Source of the DNA: a bacterium | Lineage (GTDB): Bacteria; Zhuqueibacterota; Zhuqueibacteria; Residuimicrobiales; Krinioviventaceae | Assembly (NCBI GenBank): GCA_024278645.1 | Contig: JAJRST010000416.1 | Span: 1 to 7,560 of the forward strand | DNA: 7,560 bases | Reading direction: 5' to 3' | Program-made: the position numbers and the translations under genes | Shown here: piece after piece, positions 1 to 5,219 of the stretch | Position numbering within the stretch: the first letter of the stretch is position 1 | Layout: the number at the start of each line of letters is the position of its first letter | Notes under the pieces: model-generated | Told to the model about the DNA's origin: nothing | Database searches by the model: none | Seen by the model: the letters and a program-made list of their open reading frames with translations, nothing else

Positions 1-14
1 CCCCTTTGGCTACA
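1..14 (-). promoter_or_regulatory. Possible ribosome binding site of a gene beyond the left edge
   Basis: Read on the minus strand, the bases after the PilM-like stop codon include AAAGGGG, which resembles a Shine-Dalgarno core. If real, the next gene would start just outside the window and be closely coupled to the PilM-like gene. In type IV pilus and type II secretion clusters a PilN- or GspL-like gene often follows PilM, but nothing here shows its identity. The match is short and could be chance. Confidence 0.25.
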
Positions 15-971
15 TTAAAGAATCATCCCAAAACAGGACAAGAATCTTTCAGCATGTTCATCAATCAGCATTTGTGATTCGATATTTAATTGGCGATGAA
101 CATTATTAAAATGTTCGACAAAAGCAACAGATGCAGAGAGTTGCAATTTCTCCAACTCTGTAACAAAGGATCGCTCCACTACTTCACCGGCGACAAAAAT
201 CCGATCCAGGGTCGCTACATTTAATTCTTCTTCCAAATACTCGACGAGCCTGGTTATTTCTTTATTCACAACAGCGGCCAGCTCCTCCGCGGCAAAGTCG
301 CCGAGCAAGGCCTTTTTATCATCGCCGGGTACGGCCTTCTCCGTTGAAATGGCATACGCGCCATCGATGAGAATCGTATAGCCAATGCCTGTCGGCCAGA
401 ATTCGACCAGAGCGCTTACGCCATTGAGTTTATCGCCATAGGTTTGCTCAAGAGCACGGGTGGAAGCGAACACGTCAAGATCAATTGTTTGCAAGGATAA
501 ACGAGACTTTTTGAATATTTCGTCGATATAGGTCACAATAGCCTTGCGTATGGCCGCAAATACGACAACGTCGCTTTTTGATTTTGGCAAAATAATATGT
601 TCAAAACCGACGTTATATTCGTCGCGCGGGGCAATGAGCGCTTGCTCCAGTTCCCACTCGATGTGCTTGCGAACGGCGTCTTCCGATAGATTCTTATCGA
701 CGGCAAATGTTTTCTTCAGGGCAAGTCGCCGGTCAATGCAAACGAGAGCGCTATCGACTTTCTCGTTAAAATTTTCAAGCGACTTGTCCAGAAGTTCGGA
801 AAACCGGGGAATGAGTTTCTCATCTCCAATAACTGCATAGTCAAACGGCCTGGGCATCGGCATTTGCACAATGCTGGTCAGGTTCAATTTCCCATTCCAC
901 ACTTCGGCTTCAATAAAACGAATCTGGTCGTGTGCAAAGCTAATGCCAAGCTTTATTGATTCGTTTGCCAT
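15..971 (-). CDS. PilM-like actin-fold protein (type IV pilus / type II secretion inner-membrane platform)
   Basis: The predicted 318-residue protein resembles PilM, the cytoplasmic actin-like protein that binds PilN and helps assemble the pilus inner-membrane platform. Similarity is seen in overall layout: an N-terminal strand with GISFA at 9-13, a region around 74-124 corresponding to PilM's 'fE.e..iP..e..' segment (IEWELEQALIAPRDEY, 104-119), a VVVFAA strand at 135-140, and a C-terminal DRIFVAGEVV stretch at 256-265. There are no membrane segments. The nucleotide motifs are degenerate: the Asp-x-Gly usual in the first phosphate loop is absent, the second has ALVEF at 187-191, and the adenosine loop has GE for GG. 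I chose the ATG at 971 because GGGGA precedes it at a suitable distance; an ATG at 983 and a TTG at 998 are in-frame alternatives. It follows the pseudopilin gene, which supports the call. GspL or another FtsA-related protein is the main alternative. Confidence 0.72.
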   Translation of the reverse strand: MANESIKLGISFAHDQIRFIEAEVWNGKLNLTSIVQMPMPRPFDYAVIGDEKLIPRFSELLDKSLENFNEKVDSALVCIDRRLALKKTFAVDKNLSEDAVRKHIEWELEQALIAPRDEYNVGFEHIILPKSKSDVVVFAAIRKAIVTYIDEIFKKSRLSLQTIDLDVFASTRALEQTYGDKLNGVSALVEFWPTGIGYTILIDGAYAISTEKAVPGDDKKALLGDFAAEELAAVVNKEITRLVEYLEEELNVATLDRIFVAGEVVERSFVTELEKLQLSASVAFVEHFNNVHRQLNIESQMLIDEHAERFLSCFGMIL

Positions 972-986
972 ATCATTCCCCATTTT

Positions 987-994
987 CAAAAGTA
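987..994 (-). promoter_or_regulatory. Possible Bacteroidota-type -7 box (TACTTTTG) before the PilM-like gene
   Basis: The 103-base gap between the pseudopilin stop and the chosen PilM-like start contains TACTTTTG, an exact match to TAnnTTTG. No TTTG-like upstream box sits at the expected 19-21 bases, so this is weak. If used, transcription would begin at about 980, leaving a very short leader before the ATG at 971. The rest of the gap is AT-rich with a run of eight T on the minus strand and no convincing terminator stem. Confidence 0.25.
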
Positions 995-1074
995 ACAACT
1001 GCTTTTAGTATATAATCGTTTCTCTGTCGATAATATTCACAAAAAAAACTTGAAAACCTTGTCTGGCCGTCAAA

Positions 1075-1911
1075 TCACCATGTTTTTTCGCCGCTTTCTA
1101 TGCCGCCGTGATTTTCAATCCTCAAACCGCCCAGGAAGTAAAGCTTAAAGTCTTTTTTGAGAGCCTCCTGATCCGTCGAATCCAGCGGGCAATAAATATT
1201 CACCAGCTTTGGCAGCGTATCATTATTTGCTTCAATGATATAAGGCTTCCCTGTCGTCGGACAGTTGTAAATCTGGTTCATCGTAGCCAGGGCGATGGAA
1301 TCGATGCGTTCGGAATATTCCGGCCATGTTCTCAAGGAATCGAGGATAAAAGCCTCCGTTGTATCAAGGTCTACGGCATTGGCAAAGCTCAGCATCGAGT
1401 CGATCAATACAACTACAGGCACCTGCACCTTCAAAATGAACATGCTGTCGGGCGGTTCGCCAGACACGGAATCGACCTTGCATGGATGCCCGAAAAAGGA
1501 GGTGGAGTCTATGGCCGGCAGCGCTTCATAGAGAGAATCAAACTCTGTTGGGACGGTGATCGAGATGGTGTCGGCCAGCTCCTTAAAGCTATAGACAATA
1601 TCCATTCCCAAAACAGAATCAATGCTTGTATAACGACGCAACAGTTTTTCCGTGGTGTCGGAAAGGATAAAATTAATAACCTTTTCAAGGGTGTCGTTGT
1701 AGGCAAGTTCGGAATCAAGATAGGTGACTTCGGCAAAGTAGATATGCCACATGTTTTCGTGACACTTTTCCGTATTTAATTCTTCCTGCTTCCAAACTTT
1801 TTTCGGATAGGTTAAGGTGAAAATGAGAGCAGCCGCCAACAATACAGCCAAAATCTCGAGCAGCAACGAGCCTCTGGGCCTTAGCGCGTTTTTCCCTTTT
1901 TGGTCTGACAT
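1075..1911 (-). CDS. Pseudopilin-like protein with type IV prepilin signal and large Asp-Ser-rich ectodomain
   Basis: The 278-residue protein has a textbook prepilin-type N-terminus: a basic leader ending RPRG (11-14), predicted cleavage between Gly14 and Ser15, Glu at mature position 5 (Glu19), a hydrophobic segment to about 35, and Pro at mature position 22 (Pro36). Position +1 is Ser rather than the usual Phe or Met. The rest should lie outside the inner membrane. Near the C-terminus are NCPTTGKPY (about 215-223) and IYCPLD (about 238-243); CP-x-TG-x-PY motifs are familiar from GspG/PilE-like pseudopilins. The mature part is longer than a typical pilin of 130-180 residues and has about ten Asp-Ser pairs. 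Four cysteines could form disulfides. Start ATG is preceded by AGGAGG five bases away, the strongest ribosome site here. It lies 31 bases after the ComEA-like gene. It may be a minor pseudopilin of a secretion, adhesion or DNA-uptake filament; the exact system is unknown. Confidence 0.72.
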   Translation of the reverse strand: MSDQKGKNALRPRGSLLLEILAVLLAAALIFTLTYPKKVWKQEELNTEKCHENMWHIYFAEVTYLDSELAYNDTLEKVINFILSDTTEKLLRRYTSIDSVLGMDIVYSFKELADTISITVPTEFDSLYEALPAIDSTSFFGHPCKVDSVSGEPPDSMFILKVQVPVVVLIDSMLSFANAVDLDTTEAFILDSLRTWPEYSERIDSIALATMNQIYNCPTTGKPYIIEANNDTLPKLVNIYCPLDSTDQEALKKDFKLYFLGGLRIENHGGIESGEKTW

Positions 1912-1915
1912 CTTT

Positions 1916-1921
1916 CCTCCT
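1916..1921 (-). promoter_or_regulatory. Strong Shine-Dalgarno site for the pseudopilin gene
   Basis: AGGAGG on the minus strand sits a few bases upstream of the ATG at 1911 and fixes that start. It is the only full anti-SD match I found before a gene in this window, so this gene may be translated more strongly than its neighbours. Confidence 0.75.
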
Positions 1922-1942
1922 AACAGAATAGATAAGTTTTAA

Positions 1943-2374
1943 TTAGTCAACCGTTATATATTCTTTTATCTTTGTAAATGTTTTTGGTCCAATGCTTTTT
2001 ACTTTTTGGATATCTTGAATTTTTTCAAAGGGGCCATATTCATTTCGAAAATCAACTATTTTTTTTGCCGTCGCCGGACCAATCCTCGGCAATGTTTGCA
2101 ATTCCTGTAAGGAAGCGTTGTTGATATTTATTTTTCCGGTTATGGTTTCTTTTGAAATCGCGTCATATTGTTCTGTTTTCAGCTCTTTAACATCCGCGGA
2201 TTTTTGCGCGCTCTGACGAAACTCCTCGATAATCTTGTCGCGTTCCACCGCCCATCTTGTGTCGGGCTGTTGCGCGTCATGATTGTGCCTATAGTATTTT
2301 ACAGCCAAACCGACAAAAAACGCGGCCATAAGGAGAAGCAGAAACCTCTGCTCCTGTCTTGTGAAAGCAAACAT
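1943..2374 (-). CDS. ComEA-like membrane-anchored helix-hairpin-helix DNA-binding protein
   Basis: This 143-residue protein has a short cytoplasmic N-terminus, one hydrophobic membrane segment at about 11-25, a charged linker of about 55 residues, and a C-terminal pair of helix-hairpin-helix motifs. The first runs from ININNAS (82-88) through LPRIGPATA (95-103) to IVDFR; the second is VKSIGPKTFTKIKEYI (125-140). The ComEA family binds double-stranded DNA in the periplasm or at the cell surface and ratchets it during natural transformation. The INxNxAS-xxEL-xxLPxIG pattern is characteristic of that family. The ATG lies one base after the dnaJ stop, so translation is probably coupled, and a pseudopilin follows. 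Linkage to pilus-like genes fits DNA uptake. Small membrane-anchored HhH proteins of unproven role are common, so competence is inferred and not shown. Confidence 0.85.
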   Translation of the reverse strand: MFAFTRQEQRFLLLLMAAFFVGLAVKYYRHNHDAQQPDTRWAVERDKIIEEFRQSAQKSADVKELKTEQYDAISKETITGKININNASLQELQTLPRIGPATAKKIVDFRNEYGPFEKIQDIQKVKSIGPKTFTKIKEYITVD

Positions 2375-2375
2375 A

Positions 2376-3491
2376 TTACAGGATGGCTTCTTTCATGCGC
2401 TCAAAGAAGCTCTTGTCCTCTTTTTTGGGGTAAATATTTTCAGATGCGGAGAGTTCCTTCAAGAGTGCTTTTTCTTTACTGCTTAATTTTGTCGGCGTCC
2501 ATACATGCACTTTGATGAGTTGGTCTCCGGTATGATACGAGTTGAGATGCGGTATGCCTTTTCCTTTCATTCGCAGTATTTTACCGCTTTGGGTGCCGGG
2601 CGGGATGGAAATCGTCGCTCGTCCTTTGAGCGTAGGCACCTCCACTTCATCTCCAAGTGCAACCTGCGTAAAAGCCAGCCGAAGATGGTACACGATATCA
2701 TCGCCATGTCGTTCAAATTCGGGATGCTTCTTTTCTTCGATGATGACCAACACATCGCCTCGCGGCCCGCCGCGCGGACCAACATTTCCTTCGCCTCGAA
2801 TAGTGAGATATTGCCCTTCCGCAATCCCGGCCGGTATATCCACTTCGATTGTGACTTCCTTGCGAACTCTGCCGTCGCCATGACATTTAGGACACGGGCG
2901 GTCAATAATTTGGCCTTCTCCACCGCATCTTTGACATGTTTGCGAAATAGTGAAAAAGCCTTGTCGATAGGCGACCTCACCGCGTCCATTGCAGGAGGGG
3001 CATGTGACTTTTGAGGTGCCTGGACTCGTTCCCAAACCACGACAGGCATCGCAGGCGTCATGTCGTTTCAGCTTTATTTTTTTCTTTACACCAACGGCGA
3101 TCTCCTCCAGGGTGAGCTGCAAGCGCAACTGCAGGTCAGCGCCGCGTCTTTTTGCGGAGCGGCGTTGACCGCCCATGCCGAAAATATCGCCAAACCCGCC
3201 GCCAAAAACTTCTCGGAAAATCTCGAACGGGTCCGAAAAACCGCCGCTAAAGCCGCCGCTGAAACCGCCGCGCATTCCTTCCTTGCCAAAGCGATCGTAA
3301 TTGGCTCGCTTTTGAGGATCAGAGAGTACGGCGTATGCTTCGCCAATTTCTTTGAATTTTTCTTCCGCCGCTTTATCGCCTGGGTTTTTATCGGGATGGT
3401 ACTCCATCGCCAGCTTGCGATATGCCTTCTTGATCGTGTTCTGATCGGCATCCCGCGTGACGCCCAACAATTCGTAATAATCGATTTCCAT
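2376..3491 (-). CDS. dnaJ: Chaperone protein DnaJ (type I Hsp40)
   Basis: DnaJ delivers unfolded clients to DnaK and stimulates its ATPase. The 371-residue protein has all type I parts: a J domain at about 4-68 with the HPD motif at 32-34, a Gly/Phe-rich linker at about 75-108, a zinc region with all four CxxC pairs (147/150, 164/167, 186/189, 200/203), and the two C-terminal substrate domains to about 340. Length is normal for the family. The linker contains GGFS three times in a row, encoded by a 12-base tandem repeat. ATG at 3491 is preceded by AAAGGG, and the protein begins directly with the J domain, so the start is secure. It lies 38 bases after grpE and one base before the ComEA-like gene. 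No dnaK gene is between grpE and dnaJ, so its partner must be encoded elsewhere. Confidence 0.98.
   Translation of the reverse strand: MEIDYYELLGVTRDADQNTIKKAYRKLAMEYHPDKNPGDKAAEEKFKEIGEAYAVLSDPQKRANYDRFGKEGMRGGFSGGFSGGFSDPFEIFREVFGGGFGDIFGMGGQRRSAKRRGADLQLRLQLTLEEIAVGVKKKIKLKRHDACDACRGLGTSPGTSKVTCPSCNGRGEVAYRQGFFTISQTCQRCGGEGQIIDRPCPKCHGDGRVRKEVTIEVDIPAGIAEGQYLTIRGEGNVGPRGGPRGDVLVIIEEKKHPEFERHGDDIVYHLRLAFTQVALGDEVEVPTLKGRATISIPPGTQSGKILRMKGKGIPHLNSYHTGDQLIKVHVWTPTKLSSKEKALLKELSASENIYPKKEDKSFFERMKEAIL
3234..3269 (-). repeat. Three tandem 12-bp units encoding GGFS in the DnaJ linker
   Basis: Three consecutive 12-base units encode Gly-Gly-Phe-Ser (residues 75-86). The units differ mainly at third codon positions (for example TTC/TTT for Phe and AGC/TCG for Ser), which suggests an older duplication kept at the protein level and not a fresh expansion. 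Such repeats can change length between strains, altering the flexible Gly/Phe linker. Confidence 0.8.
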
Positions 3492-3509
3492 AGTGCCCTT
3501 TATCGCAAC

Positions 3510-3525
3510 GAAGGCAAATGCCTTC
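3510..3525. other. Intercistronic hairpin between grpE and dnaJ
   Basis: A perfect 6-bp stem, GAAGGC/GCCTTC with a four-base loop, sits in the 38-base gap between the grpE stop and the dnaJ start. Read on the plus strand it is followed by CTTTTTATTT and looks like a small intrinsic terminator for antisense transcripts. Read on the coding strand it lacks a following T run, so it is more likely an mRNA-processing, stabilising or translation-tuning element upstream of the dnaJ ribosome site. Confidence 0.45.
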
Positions 3526-3529
3526 CTTT

Positions 3530-3955
3530 TTATTTACTTACAATAACCTTGGCGTGTCGGATGACGCGGCCATTAAACTCATAGCCTTTTTGATGTTCAT
3601 CGACAACCGTATCCGGCTCCGTATCGCCGGACTCGACCTGCATCAAGGCGTCATGCTTTTCCGGATCGAAGGGCTGACCAATGGTTTTCATGGCCTCAAG
3701 TCCCTGATCCGACAGTATCTTCCGAAAATTCTTGTAAATCAATTCAATGCCTTGCCGCAGCGATTCGACGTCGCTTTCCTTGCCCGCCTGAATAAAACGC
3801 TCAAAATCGTCGAGAACCGGCAAAAGCGATTTTACAAAATCGGCGTTCGCCTGTAAAATCAGGTCTTTTTTTTCGTTAAAAGACCTTTTGCGAAAATTGT
3901 CAAATTCAGCCGCCGTGCGCAAGAGTTGATCTTTGAATTCATCGCGCTCGGCCAA
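3530..3955 (-). CDS. grpE: Nucleotide exchange factor GrpE (N-terminus uncertain)
   Basis: GrpE releases ADP from DnaK and so resets the chaperone cycle; it acts as a dimer joined by a long helix. The segment shown begins at a TTG and encodes about 141 residues: the end of the long helix with LLRTAAEFDNFRKR, the four-helix region, and the C-terminal beta domain carrying the family signature (FDPEKHDALM, then HQKGYEFNGRVIRHAKVIVSK-type ending). Typical GrpE proteins are 170-200 residues, and coiled-coil sequence continues upstream of this TTG, so this start is probably too short. In-frame coding-like sequence runs back to an ATG at 4057, but a TAA at 4043-4045 interrupts it (see the neighbouring entry). 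The body is fully conserved and looks functional. Placement after hrcA and before dnaJ is the classical arrangement. Confidence 0.93.
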   Translation of the reverse strand: MAERDEFKDQLLRTAAEFDNFRKRSFNEKKDLILQANADFVKSLLPVLDDFERFIQAGKESDVESLRQGIELIYKNFRKILSDQGLEAMKTIGQPFDPEKHDALMQVESGDTEPDTVVDEHQKGYEFNGRVIRHAKVIVSK

Positions 3956-4057
3956 CGCCCTTTCTAATTCTTTTTTGTAATTGCGTCGCTTTGGCTTCTG
4001 TTGTGCTGTTTTAATGTTTTTTTTATCTTTCTCTTCAATCGATTATTGTTTGTTCAT
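3956..4057 (-). other. grpE: In-frame GrpE N-terminal extension interrupted by a TAA stop
   Basis: Starting at the ATG at 4055-4057, eight bases after the hrcA stop, the frame reads Met-Asn-Lys-Gln-TAA, then continues open: Ser-Ile-Glu-Glu-Lys-Asp-Lys-Lys and onward through KKELERALAERDEF into the conserved GrpE body. The extension is rich in Lys, Glu and Gln, as GrpE N-terminal tails usually are, and the helix pattern runs straight through the TTG at 3955. With the stop counted as one codon the protein would be 175 residues, the normal family size. No other ATG or GTG lies in the 102 bases. Possible readings are a sequencing error, a real nonsense mutation, use of a rare ATT start at 4037-4039, or re-initiation at TTG. 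Confidence 0.7.
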
Positions 4058-4065
4058 TGCTAAAA

Positions 4066-5103
4066 TCAGTTGCTTGCTTTGGATATCAAATAATGCAATG
4101 TATCCGACATAAACTGCACAAGCGAGATAATCTTTGCATACTGCATACGCGTCGGGCCAATGACGCCGAGCATGCCTTTGGCGCCGTCAATTTGATATGT
4201 CGTGGTAATGACGCTGTAATTGCGCATCAACTCTTCCTTGTTCTCTTCGCCAATGACGATGCTGACGCCTTCATTGTTTTGCTCCGACAGCACGCGAACA
4301 AGAATATCTTTGCGATCAAGAAGCTCAAGAATGCGCCCGACATTTTCCCGGGAATTAAATTCCGGGTTTTGAATGACATGATGCGCCCCCGAAAAGTAAA
4401 AATCTCCTTCCGGCTCCATTTGAATGATATCGCTCGTTCGCGCCTTAATAGCGTTGATCAACGCTTTGCTCTCGGCGTCTACGTCGGTGAAACGCTCGTC
4501 AAAATATTGCGTCAATTGCTCGATTGACAACCCGTGCAAGCGCTCGTTAATCAGTTGAACGGTCTCGCTCAAAACGTCGGGGGAGACCTTGGTTTCAATT
4601 TCCAGGATGACCGATTTTACCAGGCCGGAGCTGACGCTGAGCACGAGCAGCAGTTTGTGATCCGCAATTTGCAGCAGCTCGACTTTTTCCAGCAGCCCCT
4701 TGGTAAAGCGCGGAGAAAGAACGACGCCGAGTTGATTGGATATTTCGCTCAACACCTGCGCCGTTTTGCTCACTATGACGTCAACATTCCTTGCAAATTT
4801 CGCCAGTTTGTCGATGATAATCGCCTGTTCCTGGTCGCTCAGCACGGCGCCGCCCTCGAGCGAATCCACATAAGCGCGGTAACCTAACGTCGTCGGCATA
4901 CGTCCGGCTGAAGTGTGAGGCTGCCAAATCAGCCCTTTCTCTTCCAGATCAGCCATGACATTTCTTACAGTGGCCGGGCTGATATTCAGATTATAGTGTT
5001 TGGCGATAAAACGCGAACCAACGGGTTCCGCGTTTTGCACAAAGCCGTGCACAATTGCCAGAAAAACCTGACGTTCCCTTGTTGTCAGCGCTGGTTTTAT
5101 CAT
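4066..5103 (-). CDS. hrcA: Heat-inducible transcription repressor HrcA
   Basis: HrcA represses chaperone operons by binding an inverted-repeat operator, and it needs the GroEL chaperonin to stay active. The 345-residue length is typical. The N-terminal winged helix-turn-helix is clear: TTRERQVFLAIV at 7-18, recognition helix region SPATVRNVMADLEEKGLI at 42-59, and the wing PHTSAGRMPT at 62-71, a hallmark of the family. The middle and C-terminal dimerisation and GAF-like regions follow, ending with GVIGPTRMQYAKIISLVQFM near the C-terminus, also characteristic. Start ATG 5103 places the wing at its normal position; the upstream ribosome site is only AAAGAG. It is the first gene after a 116-base gap with a good promoter and likely heads hrcA-grpE-dnaJ, possibly with autoregulation. 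Confidence 0.97.
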   Translation of the reverse strand: MIKPALTTRERQVFLAIVHGFVQNAEPVGSRFIAKHYNLNISPATVRNVMADLEEKGLIWQPHTSAGRMPTTLGYRAYVDSLEGGAVLSDQEQAIIIDKLAKFARNVDVIVSKTAQVLSEISNQLGVVLSPRFTKGLLEKVELLQIADHKLLLVLSVSSGLVKSVILEIETKVSPDVLSETVQLINERLHGLSIEQLTQYFDERFTDVDAESKALINAIKARTSDIIQMEPEGDFYFSGAHHVIQNPEFNSRENVGRILELLDRKDILVRVLSEQNNEGVSIVIGEENKEELMRNYSVITTTYQIDGAKGMLGVIGPTRMQYAKIISLVQFMSDTLHYLISKASN

Positions 5104-5144
5104 TGCTCTTTATAAAAAGTAAAATCATAACATCCAAATTATCA

Positions 5145-5176
5145 CAAAAATAATGATTTTTATCTGCCTTGTCAAG
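5145..5176 (-). promoter_or_regulatory. Promoter of the hrcA operon
   Basis: On the minus strand TTGACA (5170-5175) is followed by a 17-base spacer and TATTTT (5147-5152), a good housekeeping-sigma promoter. The same bases also fit the Bacteroidota pattern: CTTG, 20 bases, then TATTTTTG, an exact TAnnTTTG match. Transcription should start near 5140, giving a leader of about 37 bases before hrcA. It sits in the only gap over 100 bases that starts a recognised operon. Confidence 0.7.
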
Positions 5177-5193
5177 CGAAATTTCCTCGACAA
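5169..5193. promoter_or_regulatory. Imperfect 25-bp dyad overlapping the hrcA -35 box (candidate operator)
   Basis: The segment has outer arms TTGTC and GACAA and pairs at 9 of 12 positions about a central base. The -35 hexamer lies inside one arm, so a bound dimeric repressor would block RNA polymerase. It is not the classical CIRCE operator, whose arms are TTAGCACTC and GAGTGCTAA. No CIRCE match occurs anywhere in the 116-base gap. HrcA itself is the natural candidate to bind it, but this is inferred from position only. Confidence 0.4.
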
Positions 5194-5219
5194 AAGTTAG
5201 CTAAATTTATAAAAATCAT

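Noticed and set aside
1108..1779. Long open frame on the plus strand opposite the pseudopilin gene (about 223 codons)
   Set aside because: It lies fully antisense to a gene with a clear prepilin signal and a strong ribosome site, and its translation shows no recognisable domain or sensible composition.
2505..3584. Several plus- and minus-strand open frames over dnaJ
   Set aside because: They are shadows of dnaJ, whose J domain and zinc motifs are complete; GC-rich third positions readily create such frames.
4017..4038. Programmed frameshift at the run of eight A (coding strand) to give grpE another start
   Set aside because: The only upstream start in the neighbouring frame is a TTG with no ribosome site, and the GrpE frame is already open through the run, so no shift is required.
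3953..4057. Stop-codon reassignment (TAA read as sense) to explain the grpE interruption
   Set aside because: TAA ends ftsE, grpE, dnaJ, the ComEA-like gene and the PilM-like gene at the expected family lengths, so it works as a stop here.
4347..4366. Near-palindrome with CCCGG/CCGGG arms followed by TTTT on the plus strand, inside hrcA
   Set aside because: It resembles an intrinsic terminator on the plus strand, but no plus-strand gene is present and it encodes ordinary HrcA residues; probably coincidental.
5104..5219. CIRCE operator upstream of hrcA
   Set aside because: I searched the gap on both strands for TTAGCACTC or GAGTGCTAA and found neither, even with a few mismatches.
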